From Deltaproteobacteria bacterium (GTDB lineage: Bacteria > Desulfobacterota > Desulfobacteria > Desulfobacterales > JAFDFH01), in NCBI GenBank assembly GCA_019309945.1, contig JAFDFH010000088.1, forward strand, positions 1-18,885: DNA of 18,885 nt. The letters are read 5' to 3'. Under the pieces are notes generated by a model. That model did not search any database and was not told the origin of the DNA. It saw nothing but the letters and a program-made list of their open reading frames with translations. The translations under genes were made by a program, and so were the position numbers. Positions 1 to 7,090 of this stretch are shown piece after piece (within the stretch, counting starts at the first letter, position 1; the number at the start of each line of letters is the position of its first letter).

Positions 1-2
1 CG

Positions 3-719
3 ATTTCACCGGGTTCGCTGGTTCGGGGATTTTATGTGCTGTACCTGGTTATCAAAGAGCGGAACTTCAAGGACTACAATATTGCCGTTTTTTTAGGATT
101 TTTCAAATACATCGGTTATCTTGCATTTCCGATTCAAATGGCCTATCGGTATCCGGTATTGGCCCGGTTTATGGCAGGCCACTGGGCCAATGAAACTGTA
201 CACATTGTACCGGTGTTCGGTGAAACTGGCGCGCTATTGGAACACTGGGTTTTTTGTTTGTTTTACAACTGGCCGCTGACGATACGGCGTCGAATTCGAA
301 AGCGTATTGAGAAGCGGGCAACCATGATGAAGCGCTATTGGCACATTGGTATATGTGCCCTTGCCGGGGCGGGAATATTTGGTATGGTAGATTTTGTTTA
401 CCTTAAAAACATCGGGGCCCTTCCGAGTTTAAAAGATCTTTGGTGGCTTTCCGTGCTTGTGCCGATGTTATGCTGCGTTGTAGTGACGTTGGGTGGTGGA
501 GGAGCAACATTGAAGGAACGTTTTATCGGATCGGTTGTTTGTGGAGCCTTGATCGGTGTTTTTTATACCGCGATCTCAATTTTGATTGGTGCGGGTACCG
601 AGATCGCAGTGAGTAATGTGACTGTAAGTTGTGTGTGGCGAATATTTATTTTTTCTATTTTTTCAGTTATCGGAGCAATCGTTACCGAGTTGAAGTGGCC
701 CGATCCGGATTTGGCATGA
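3..719 (+). CDS. Membrane protein, 3' part (5' end outside window)
   Basis: The frame is open back to the first bases of the window with no stop, so this is the C-terminal part of a longer protein. A GTG at 36 is only an internal valine. Roughly the first 100 visible residues have hydrophobic stretches and a conserved-looking FKYIGYLAFPIQMAYRYP segment, followed by a very basic linker (RRRIRKRIEKR). After that come about four predicted transmembrane helices (near WHIGICALAGAGIFGM, LWWLSVLVPMLCCVVVTL, FIGSVVCGALIGVFYTAISIL and IFIFSIFSVIGAIV). It is therefore an inner-membrane protein. I do not recognise a named family or a catalytic motif and assign no function. It ends in TGA just before a 465-base gap; bases 720-876 of that gap hold nothing I can identify. 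Confidence 0.6.
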   Translation: MSPGSLVRGFYVLYLVIKERNFKDYNIAVFLGFFKYIGYLAFPIQMAYRYPVLARFMAGHWANETVHIVPVFGETGALLEHWVFCLFYNWPLTIRRRIRKRIEKRATMMKRYWHIGICALAGAGIFGMVDFVYLKNIGALPSLKDLWWLSVLVPMLCCVVVTLGGGGATLKERFIGSVVCGALIGVFYTAISILIGAGTEIAVSNVTVSCVWRIFIFSIFSVIGAIVTELKWPDPDLA

Positions 720-876
720 CCTAAATTCAAGTGCTCCAACGACCAAATAATTATCCTTTTGCGACATTATCTAAGCCATGATACAGTTTAGATTATTTGA
801 ATTTTAGTGATTCGTGCTCGTTTCGAAGTGCGGTGACGCTTTTTAAGCGATTTTTTGCTAAAAAAAACAAAATCTG

Positions 877-1144
877 GTAACTTCTCAATAAGTTCTGTGG
901 AACCAGATGATAAAAGACGCGCTCACTGATAATAAAATATAAAATGTCTGAAACTCGCATGCAAGTGAGCCTAAAGAAAAAACAGAGACCGATCTTTTAA
1001 TATCGTCTATTTAAAAACAAAATCATATGTTTGAAATATTAGTTTCTGATATGCTGTTTTTTCTTAAGGCTCACTAACACGCTCAAACAGTCAGACCTTT
1101 TATATTTTATCACCAGTGAGCTCCGGTAGGTATTGAAAAGTTAT
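877..1144. mobile_element. Foldback MITE-like element, GTAA ends, 8-bp target duplication (subfamily B)
   Basis: This is a 268-bp imperfect inverted repeat. The left end reads GTAACTTCTCAATA, and the reverse complement of the right end reads ATAACTTTTCAATA. The arms (about 877-985 and 1054-1144) also pair through CTCACTG..TAAAATATAAAA..GTCTGA and through GTGAGCC..AAGAAAAAACAG. It is flanked by AAAATCTG (869-876) and AAAATTTG (1145-1152), an 8-bp duplication with one mismatch. There is no reading frame inside, so it is non-autonomous. GTAA termini and 8-bp duplications are typical of IS66-family elements (established knowledge), so an IS66-type transposase may have moved it (inference). It shares only about 14 terminal bases with the copies at 9535 and 11925. 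Confidence 0.75.
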
Positions 1145-1184
1145 AAAATTTGCAACTAACATCCCAAAATCTCTTATTATTATT

Positions 1185-2249
1185 ATGTTAAATTCGATTA
1201 TAACTAGAACGGGCAGCTATATCCCAACCTTAAGAATACCGAACAAGCATTTTCTTAGCCATGATTTTTATGGAGCTGATGGGATAAAACTTCAAAAGTC
1301 AAACGATGAAATTATTCACAAGCTCCAAGAGATAACGTATATCAATGAAAGGCGATATGTAACAGATGAGCTTAATACCTCTGACATTGCCTTTCGGGCT
1401 GCAAAACAAACAATAGAAAATACAGACAAAGAAAGCCTTGATTATATTTTAGTCGCTCAAAATTTTGGCGATGTGGCGGCGGGTAACATAAGAACCGATA
1501 TGGTTCCAACTATCGCCAGCAGGGTGAAACACAAACTAAAAATCGAAAATCCCTATACCATTGCCTATGATGTCCCCTTTGGCTGTCCGGGCTGGTTACA
1601 TGGGATGATTCTGGCTGATTATTATATCAAGTCCGGTGATGCCAAGAAGATACTTGTTATTGGCGCAGAGACACTATCAAGGGTTTCAGATCCTCATGAT
1701 ATCGACAGCATGATATATGGCGACGGCGCCGGAGCAGCCCTGGTGGAAGCAACAGATCAAAATTCTGGAATATTATCACACGTTACAAGGTCGGATACGC
1801 TTGATAATGCCTATCTGTTAGGCGTTGGCAAGTCATATAACCCAAATTACAAGAGTGATGCGTTGTTCATTAAAATGCTTGGTCACGAAATATATAAGTA
1901 TGCCCTTCGGGAAGTCCCTAAAGTGGTCAAACAAAGCCTTGACAAGGCAGGATTTACCTTAGCCGATGTAAAGAAAGTTTTAATCCACCAGGCCAATCAA
2001 AAGATGGATCAAGCAATATTGGAAAGGTTGTTTAAATTATATCAGGTAAAAAATATACCTGACAACGTCATGCCGATGACAATTTCCTGGCTGGGTAATA
2101 GCTCGGTTGCAACCTTGCCAACAATGTTCGATCTTTTGCAGAGAGGAAAGCTGGATAACCATGCGCTGCACCCAGGAGATATAGTTGTGTTTGCTTCTGT
2201 AGGAGCAGGAATGAATATCAATTCCATGGTTTACAGGATGCCAGCGTAA
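1185..2249 (+). CDS. Beta-ketoacyl-ACP synthase III-like (FabH-type thiolase fold)
   Basis: The 354-residue thiolase-fold condensing enzyme carries the complete FabH triad: Cys134 in PFGCPGW, His268 in LIHQAN and Asn305 in WLGNSS. The start ITRTGSYIP and the ETLSRVSDPHDIDSMIYGDGAGA segment are typical of the subgroup. The family condenses an acyl-CoA with malonyl-ACP, or makes related Claisen products, in the cytosol; the substrate cannot be read from the sequence. At about 350 residues, with a long insertion between the TGSYIP segment and the ERRY motif, it resembles FabH homologues of Bacteroidota more than the roughly 320-residue proteobacterial housekeeping FabH. No Shine-Dalgarno precedes the ATG (upstream is TTATTATTATT), unlike most neighbours, and the gene is AT-richer. 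It stands alone, 40 bp after a foldback element and convergent with the next gene. Horizontal acquisition is an inference. Confidence 0.85.
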   Translation: MLNSIITRTGSYIPTLRIPNKHFLSHDFYGADGIKLQKSNDEIIHKLQEITYINERRYVTDELNTSDIAFRAAKQTIENTDKESLDYILVAQNFGDVAAGNIRTDMVPTIASRVKHKLKIENPYTIAYDVPFGCPGWLHGMILADYYIKSGDAKKILVIGAETLSRVSDPHDIDSMIYGDGAGAALVEATDQNSGILSHVTRSDTLDNAYLLGVGKSYNPNYKSDALFIKMLGHEIYKYALREVPKVVKQSLDKAGFTLADVKKVLIHQANQKMDQAILERLFKLYQVKNIPDNVMPMTISWLGNSSVATLPTMFDLLQRGKLDNHALHPGDIVVFASVGAGMNINSMVYRMPA

Positions 2250-2282
2250 ATTTAGGACACTTTAGCATATTTTATTGCCGGG

Positions 2283-3626
2283 TTAACAAATGGCAGCAAG
2301 ATTTTTAAGATACGAGATTGTTTTCCAGGAAAAGGGCTGGCTCTGGCAGGGCAATATTGCGTTATTTGTAAAAAGGGGGTCTGACTCTAGATCGTAACGC
2401 GAAGAAGCAGTTGCCTTTTGCCACAAGGCCGTATGAGGAATGGGTGAATAATAGGCCAGCACGGGTGTTAATCCGCTTTTTCCAACTGTTCTGACGGCAT
2501 CTGTTACGGAATTTAGGGACTGACCGGGCAGTCCGACCAGAAGGTATGCCCCGACCTGCTCCTTCTTAAAACCGGCATCTTTGAGGCAGGCAACAGCATG
2601 CACGAATTCATCCTGGGTTACTTTCTTGTCTAGCGCGTCTCTTTTTTCAAATGCTGTTGTCTCAAGCCCTAAACGCAGTGTTGCAACACCTGCTTTGAAC
2701 ATCAAGCGGGCAATCTGACGCGAAATACCGCGAATATGAACTGCATTGGGTGTGTGAAAACGGATATTTAAACCTGCTTTCGTGATTTCTTCGAAAATGG
2801 GAATCCCATGTCTTTCAGGGTCTGCAAGAAGTGCATCATCATAGAATACAAAATCTTTAACGCCATATGTTTTATGCCAGTGCATTATTTCATCGATTAC
2901 GGATTCCGGTTCTCGAAGCATTTTTACCGGGTTTAATATATGGGAGGCACAATATGCACAGGCAAAAGGGCAGCCCCTTGAGGTGAGAAGCGGAATATAA
3001 GGAATTTTATTTTGAAGGTCCAGGGCCGGATAGGGATAGGTGTTCAAATCATCCGGATCAAATTTCGGGTTTGTTGAAAAACCGGTATACGCTCCCACCA
3101 GTCTCAGTATTTTTGCCTCACCCGAACCTGTCACGACCCGGTCCGCGCCAGAATTCGCTGTTCCATGATTTTGGCAAAGGGTGGCGTATATGCCACCAAG
3201 TACAACCGGTGTGTCAGAAAAATTTTCTTTAATGATCCTGATGACTTCCTGAACGCCGGGATACCAGTAAGTCATCAAAGATGTAATGAGGACCAGATCG
3301 GGTTTTTGAATGGCTCTTAGGTCCTCCCTGAACCATTCCGTCTTGATTCCATATCTGGAAAAGTTCCGGGAAACATCTTCAAGCACTTTAGGTTTGGGAA
3401 TCCGGGTCTTAAAATAGGGACCCCGACCGTTGCGGGCATACGGATCAGCTTGGGGCGCCCTGGGATGAAAGCGATCAAGACAATCGATATAGGTAACAAA
3501 AAATCCATGGTCGCGCAGTATTGCTGCCAGGGTCAGGAGTCCGAGCGGTTTGGCCCAGAAGTCGTAAGCGGCAAAATCATGGATCCACGGATTGACCAGA
3601 AGAATATGGGGGCTATCGCGCTTCAC
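2283..3626 (-). CDS. B12-binding-domain radical SAM protein
   Basis: The 447-residue protein has an N-terminal cobalamin-binding-like Rossmann domain (residues about 5-170: ILLVNPW, FWAKPLGLLTLAAILRDHG, LVLITSLMTYWYPG, VVLGGIYATL). A radical SAM barrel follows, with the cluster motif C219-x3-C223-x2-C226 in SRGCPFACAYC. It should cleave SAM to a 5'-deoxyadenosyl radical using one [4Fe-4S] cluster. B12-binding relatives are often methyltransferases or cyclases, but the substrate here is unknown. The start is GTG. It begins four bases after the last base of the stop codon of the siroheme-decarboxylase-like frame, so the two look translationally coupled. That hints at a link to tetrapyrrole metabolism (inference only). 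It is not AhbC or AhbD, which lack the B12-like domain. Confidence 0.85.
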   Translation of the reverse strand: MKRDSPHILLVNPWIHDFAAYDFWAKPLGLLTLAAILRDHGFFVTYIDCLDRFHPRAPQADPYARNGRGPYFKTRIPKPKVLEDVSRNFSRYGIKTEWFREDLRAIQKPDLVLITSLMTYWYPGVQEVIRIIKENFSDTPVVLGGIYATLCQNHGTANSGADRVVTGSGEAKILRLVGAYTGFSTNPKFDPDDLNTYPYPALDLQNKIPYIPLLTSRGCPFACAYCASHILNPVKMLREPESVIDEIMHWHKTYGVKDFVFYDDALLADPERHGIPIFEEITKAGLNIRFHTPNAVHIRGISRQIARLMFKAGVATLRLGLETTAFEKRDALDKKVTQDEFVHAVACLKDAGFKKEQVGAYLLVGLPGQSLNSVTDAVRTVGKSGLTPVLAYYSPIPHTALWQKATASSRYDLESDPLFTNNAILPCQSQPFSWKTISYLKNLAAIC

Positions 3627-3629
3627 AGC

Positions 3630-4040
3630 CTATGAAAATCGCCAGGTGTCATTATCGGTTGGAAAGTATTCCATTGAGGTTTTTTTCAATTCCCTGCGGC
3701 TGAAAAGAAGCGTATACGTACCGATGGACGCTTTTTCCGATAACATACGGGCTGTTTTCCGGCACGATTCTTCGTTGTTGCCGTGGATCATGGTGTATAA
3801 ATTGTAAGGCCACTCATCTTTGGGGTCTCGTCGGTAACAGTGCGAAACCTGCCTGAAAGATGCCATCAATTCTCCCACTTCATCGATCCGTTCCTCATCA
3901 ACCTTCCAGGCGATCATTGCATTTGCATCGAACCCTGACTTCTGGTGCCGGATAGTAGCCCCAAAGCGCCGTATCACCCCTCTGTGACAGAGATCTTTTA
4001 GTTTTAAGAGGAGCGTCTGCTCTGAAATTCCTAAACTTTG
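3630..4040 (-). pseudogene. Siroheme decarboxylase-like (AhbA/AhbB, Lrp/AsnC-related), N-terminus missing
   Basis: The open frame encodes about 136 residues beginning QSLGISEQTLLLKLKDL, the second half of the winged-helix segment typical of the family. GVIRRFGATIRHQKSGFDANAMIAWKV, the family's signature stretch, comes next, and then the ferredoxin-like C-terminal domain to the end. AhbA/AhbB decarboxylate siroheme to didecarboxysiroheme in the alternative heme pathway of sulfate reducers and methanogens. An in-frame TGA (4041-4043) lies directly before QSLGIS and no ATG, GTG or TTG exists before GTG 3977, which would delete the whole helix-turn-helix. About 20-30 N-terminal residues are therefore absent. 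Upstream, the shifted frame reads RPML, vaguely like the expected RPF..LA segment, so a frameshift is possible. I call it a truncated or frameshifted gene; a sequencing error cannot be excluded. Confidence 0.6.
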
Positions 4041-4053
4041 TCAACATGGGCCG

Positions 4054-4082
4054 ATTAAAAAGTCGATATTAGGAAAAGTCAA
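4054..4082 (-). promoter_or_regulatory. Candidate sigma-70 promoter before the truncated ahb-like gene
   Basis: On the minus strand TTGACT (4077-4082) and TTTAAT (4054-4059) are separated by 17 bases, a good match to -35/-10 hexamers. Transcription would start near 4047, only a few bases before the surviving coding part. Either the start of the gene has been lost or this is a chance match. It is not tested by any conserved spacing or operator. Confidence 0.35.
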
Positions 4083-4162
4083 GGTTTTTTTGTTCGCGGA
4101 GTTCGGAAACCGGAAACAGAAGTGTTGGTTATTAGTCAAATTTTTTAGATCTCAGATCTCTG

Positions 4163-4213
4163 CCGTCCGTCATCCGTCTTCTGTCTTCCGTCTTCCGTCT
4201 TCCATCTTCCGTC
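4163..4213. repeat. Heptamer tandem repeat (CCGTCTT)
   Basis: Five consecutive 7-base units CCGTCTT, CTGTCTT, CCGTCTT, CCGTCTT, CCATCTT (4174-4208), plus a partial unit, are preceded by degenerate units from 4163. The array stops three bases before the mtnA stop codon, so it forms the start of that gene's 3' untranslated region. The same period and a related consensus recur at 10876-10943 and, weakly, at 13998-14012. Bases 4083-4162 hold nothing else I recognise. Confidence 0.8.
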
Positions 4214-4215
4214 AA

Positions 4216-5316
4216 CTATTTTTCAGGAAAAAGTCTTCTGATATCCTGCTCGGTGGCTTTGCAGATTCCCCTTTCCGTAATCAGACCTGTAATCAGCCTT
4301 GCCGGTGTTATATCAAAAGCAAAATTTTTAGCAGGACTTTCTGCAGCCGGAACCAGAACGCTTGTCCTTTGATCCTCGTTTAAACCATGAATAAATCGTA
4401 TTTCATCTGGATCCCGTTCTTCTATAGCTATCTCCCTCAAGCCATCTCGCAGTGACCAGTCAAAAGTGCTCGATGGAAGCGCAACATAAAAGGGAATACA
4501 ATTATCCTTAGCAGCCAGCGCCACCGGGTATGTTCCGATTTTATTGGCAACATCACCGGTATAGGTGGTTCTATCCGCACCGACGATAACCATATCAACT
4601 TTGCCGCGCTGCATAAGATAACCGGCGGCACTATCTACTACAATGGTGTGCTTAACGCCATGTTTGGCCAGTTCCCAGGCTGTCAGTCGGGCCCCCTGGT
4701 TAAGAGGTCTGGTTTCGTCTACCCACACATGGATATCAATCCCTTTTTCAAAGGCCGCGTAGATTGGTGCGGTCGCAGTACCGTATTCGATGCAGGCAAG
4801 GTATCCTGCATTACAATGGGTAAGCAGATTAACGGTTTGGTTACTTTTACGGCGGCGGATTTCATCAATCAGTCGAAACCCATATTCCCCGATTTTCCGA
4901 CAGTTTTCAACTTCCTGTTCTGCGATTTTGGCGGCTTCCGTTCGGGCTGCAACGATTTTTTTATCATCGTCTTTTTCTGCCAGGATCCTCTCTAATACCC
5001 TATCCACGGCCCACTTTAGGTTCACAGCCGTGGGTCTGGCCGATTTTAAACGGTTGCATGCTTTGATAAGATAATCATTTTCAATCGTTTGGTCCGGAGA
5101 ATTTAATGTTGCCAGATAGACTCCCAATGCGCCTGTTACACCAATAAGCGGTGCACCTCTCACAACCATTTCCTTTATGGCTCTGACGACGTCACCAACG
5201 GTTTTAAGATCTGAAACAACGAATTCATGTGGAAGACATCTCTGGTCAATAACTTTTACAACTTTTACATCATTGTCTAACCAGATCGGGCGGGAGTGGC
5301 GATACGCTTCGCTCAT
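4216..5316 (-). CDS. mtnA: S-methyl-5-thioribose-1-phosphate isomerase
   Basis: The 366-residue protein is full length for MtnA of the eIF2B-alpha-like family. It has RGAP at 53-56, the catalytic Cys168 in LLTHCNAGYLA and the catalytic Asp248 in IVGADR. It converts 5-methylthioribose-1-phosphate to 5-methylthioribulose-1-phosphate in the cytosol. The ATG is preceded by AGAGG about ten bases upstream. It is transcribed away from mtnP, which makes its substrate. No mtnB, mtnC, mtnD or mtnK is present in the window. Because the classical pathway needs oxygen at MtnD, an anaerobe may use an aldolase shunt or stop here (inference). Paralogous aIF2B-like or ribose-1,5-bisphosphate isomerase functions are less likely given the adjacent mtnP. 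Confidence 0.93.
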   Translation of the reverse strand: MSEAYRHSRPIWLDNDVKVVKVIDQRCLPHEFVVSDLKTVGDVVRAIKEMVVRGAPLIGVTGALGVYLATLNSPDQTIENDYLIKACNRLKSARPTAVNLKWAVDRVLERILAEKDDDKKIVAARTEAAKIAEQEVENCRKIGEYGFRLIDEIRRRKSNQTVNLLTHCNAGYLACIEYGTATAPIYAAFEKGIDIHVWVDETRPLNQGARLTAWELAKHGVKHTIVVDSAAGYLMQRGKVDMVIVGADRTTYTGDVANKIGTYPVALAAKDNCIPFYVALPSSTFDWSLRDGLREIAIEERDPDEIRFIHGLNEDQRTSVLVPAAESPAKNFAFDITPARLITGLITERGICKATEQDIRRLFPEK

Positions 5317-5391
5317 TATTTAAACCTCTTTTGATAAGGATCCATTTCACCAAACTGTCAAAAAGTAGGCGATCAAGGTATTAAGACATAT

Positions 5392-5424
5392 TTCTTTACA
5401 AAATAAATAAAATTGTGTAAAGAA
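5392..5424. promoter_or_regulatory. Perfect 9-bp inverted repeat in the mtnA-mtnP gap
   Basis: TTCTTTACA (5392-5400) and TGTAAAGAA (5416-5424) are perfect inverted arms around a 15-base AT-rich spacer, 75-108 bases upstream of mtnA. This could be a repressor operator or a small hairpin. There is no second copy in the window to support a regulon. Confidence 0.35.
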
Positions 5425-5457
5425 TATTAATTTTTTAACAGGTAATAATTTACCATC

Positions 5458-5754
5458 GATAGCCTGATGGAAGCATTACCCGTTTGTTAATGCTATAATA
5501 ATTCATATTCAGGAAGGGATGGTCTGTTTCTGGAAGGCGATATCTATTGTTTGAATCCTCAAGCGTTCCCAGTGGTGACATATTTGAGGGTTTATGCGAA
5601 GGTGATCATCGGTATAAGATGAAGTTTCCCAAACCCTCAAATATGTCACCCCCTTCTCGATGTATTTTAGATAGCGCCTGGAAGAAATAGACCATCCCGA
5701 CCAAATCCTGATGCGATTATTAACACATCGGTAATGCTCCCACCCTGACTTATC
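5458..5754. mobile_element. Long foldback (imperfect inverted repeat) upstream of mtnP
   Basis: The two halves are inverted copies. GCATTACC (5473-5480) pairs with GGTAATGC (5730-5737). GGGATGGTCTGTTTCT pairs with the complement of AGAAATAGACCATCCC. The innermost block GGTGACATATTTGAGGGTTT pairs with AAACCCTCAAATATGTCACC. Arms are roughly 130 bases with bulges, around a short loop near 5600-5620. No reading frame is inside and no convincing target duplication is visible, so the outer edges are approximate. Its size matches the other foldback elements here, so a non-autonomous mobile element is likely. A transcribed leader hairpin for mtnP-apt is the alternative. Confidence 0.6.
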
Positions 5755-5811
5755 TTTTGAATGAGGCCGGGCGGGAAGGCCGACCGTCCCAAAAAATAGG
5801 AGTCGAAATTA

Positions 5812-6558
5812 ATGGTTAAAGTAGGCATCATTGGAGGCTCAGGGTTAGATGACCCTAAAATTTTTCAGGAAGCAGATGAGGTGAGTATTGACACGCCTTA
5901 CGGGAAACCGTCTTCAAATCTAACCATCGGCCAAATTGGAGGAGTTGAGGTCATACTTCTTGCAAGGCATGGCAAAAATCACCAGTACAGCCCAACGGAT
6001 GTAAATTACAGGGCCAACATACACGCTTTGAAGGAACAGGGCGTGACCCATATCATTGCAACCACCGCCTGCGGAAGTCTAAAAGAGGAGATAAACAGGG
6101 GACACTTTGTTATTGTTGACCAATTTATCGATTTTACGAGGCACAGGGATATAACATTCTTTGATTCATTTGAGGACGGTGCCAAACATACGCCGATGTC
6201 GGATCCATTTGATGCCGGACTTAGAGAGGTTCTGTATGAAACGTCAAAAGAGCTTGGCCTTATCAGTCACAACGGCGGAACCGTAATCACTATCGAAGGT
6301 CCACGGTTTTCGACAAAAGCAGAATCAAAGATGTTCCGGATGTGGGGGGCTGATGTGATCAACATGTCCGTCGCACCCGAGGTGATCCTTGCAAACGAAG
6401 CCGGGATTCCATATGCAGCGATTGCCATGTCGACCGATTACGATTGCTGGAAGGAAGACGAGCAGCCGGTTTCATGGGAGGAAATCATGGAGGTCTTCGA
6501 CCGGAATTCAGACAAAGTGAAACAACTTCTTGCCAATGTAATTTTAAAAATAAAGTGA
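5812..6558 (+). CDS. mtnP: S-methyl-5'-thioadenosine phosphorylase
   Basis: The 248-residue member of the purine nucleoside phosphorylase family has GIIGGSGLDD at the N-terminus (phosphate loop), LARHGKNHQYSPTDVNYRANI, IEGPRFSTKAES, and the STDYDCW signature that marks MTA phosphorylases rather than guanosine/inosine enzymes. It cleaves 5'-methylthioadenosine with phosphate to adenine and 5-methylthioribose-1-phosphate. TAGGAG ten bases before the ATG is the ribosome site. It forms an operon with apt, which starts 10 bases after its stop and can recycle the released adenine. The long foldback at 5458-5754 lies in its upstream region. 5'-Deoxyadenosine, the by-product of radical SAM enzymes, is a plausible second substrate. 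Confidence 0.92.
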   Translation: MVKVGIIGGSGLDDPKIFQEADEVSIDTPYGKPSSNLTIGQIGGVEVILLARHGKNHQYSPTDVNYRANIHALKEQGVTHIIATTACGSLKEEINRGHFVIVDQFIDFTRHRDITFFDSFEDGAKHTPMSDPFDAGLREVLYETSKELGLISHNGGTVITIEGPRFSTKAESKMFRMWGADVINMSVAPEVILANEAGIPYAAIAMSTDYDCWKEDEQPVSWEEIMEVFDRNSDKVKQLLANVILKIK

Positions 6559-6568
6559 GGTGAATATA

Positions 6569-7090
6569 ATGAACCTGAAAGACATGATCCGAACCGTTCC
6601 GAACTGGCCGATAGAAGGGGTTATGTTCAGGGACATAACAACCCTGCTGATGGACCCTGCAGCGTCCAAAGTGGCTTATAATGAGTTTTATAACCGCTAC
6701 AAGGACATGGAGATCGACAAAGTTGCCGCAATTGACGCAAGAGGATTCATCTTCGGCTCCGTGCTGGCATTTCAGCTCGACGTCGGATTGATTCCAATAA
6801 GGAAAAAGGGGAAACTACCCTATGAAACAATAAGCGCGGCTTACACCCTCGAGTACGGAGAAAATATTATAGAGATGCATGAGGATGCCATCGAAAAGGG
6901 AGACAAGGTGCTGATCGTGGATGATTTGATTGCAACCGGCGGCACTATTACAGCCGCAACCCAATTGGTGGAACAACTCGGGGGGGAAATTGTCGAGTGC
7001 GCATTTGTGGTTGAACTTCCCGATTTAAAAGGCCGGGAGCGAATAAAAGGCTATAATGTATTTGCGTTAACCGAGTTTGAAGGCGAGTAA
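6569..7090 (+). CDS. apt: Adenine phosphoribosyltransferase
   Basis: The 173-residue protein shows the APRT fold: N-terminal IEGVMFRDIT, then AAIDARGFIFGSVLA and RKKGKLPYETI. The PRPP-binding motif VLIVDDLIATGGT is at residues 114-126. It turns adenine plus PRPP into AMP. I start at ATG 6569 rather than GTG 6560 because GAGGTG (6557-6562) is correctly spaced for the ATG and overlaps the mtnP stop. The operon pairing with mtnP makes direct sense: MtnP releases adenine and Apt salvages it. Its last 40 bases overlap, tail to tail, the end of the mtaD-like gene on the other strand. Confidence 0.94.
   Translation: MNLKDMIRTVPNWPIEGVMFRDITTLLMDPAASKVAYNEFYNRYKDMEIDKVAAIDARGFIFGSVLAFQLDVGLIPIRKKGKLPYETISAAYTLEYGENIIEMHEDAIEKGDKVLIVDDLIATGGTITAATQLVEQLGGEIVECAFVVELPDLKGRERIKGYNVFALTEFEGE

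Noticed and set aside
3630..3977. A 115-residue intact gene starting at GTG 3977
   Set aside because: The family likeness (QSLGISEQTLLLKLKDLCHRG) continues upstream of this GTG without a start codon, so GTG 3977 is an internal valine and the true N-terminus is missing.
5392..5424. Rho-independent terminator
   Set aside because: The inverted repeat lacks GC pairs and a T-tract in either direction, and sits upstream of two divergent genes rather than downstream of one.
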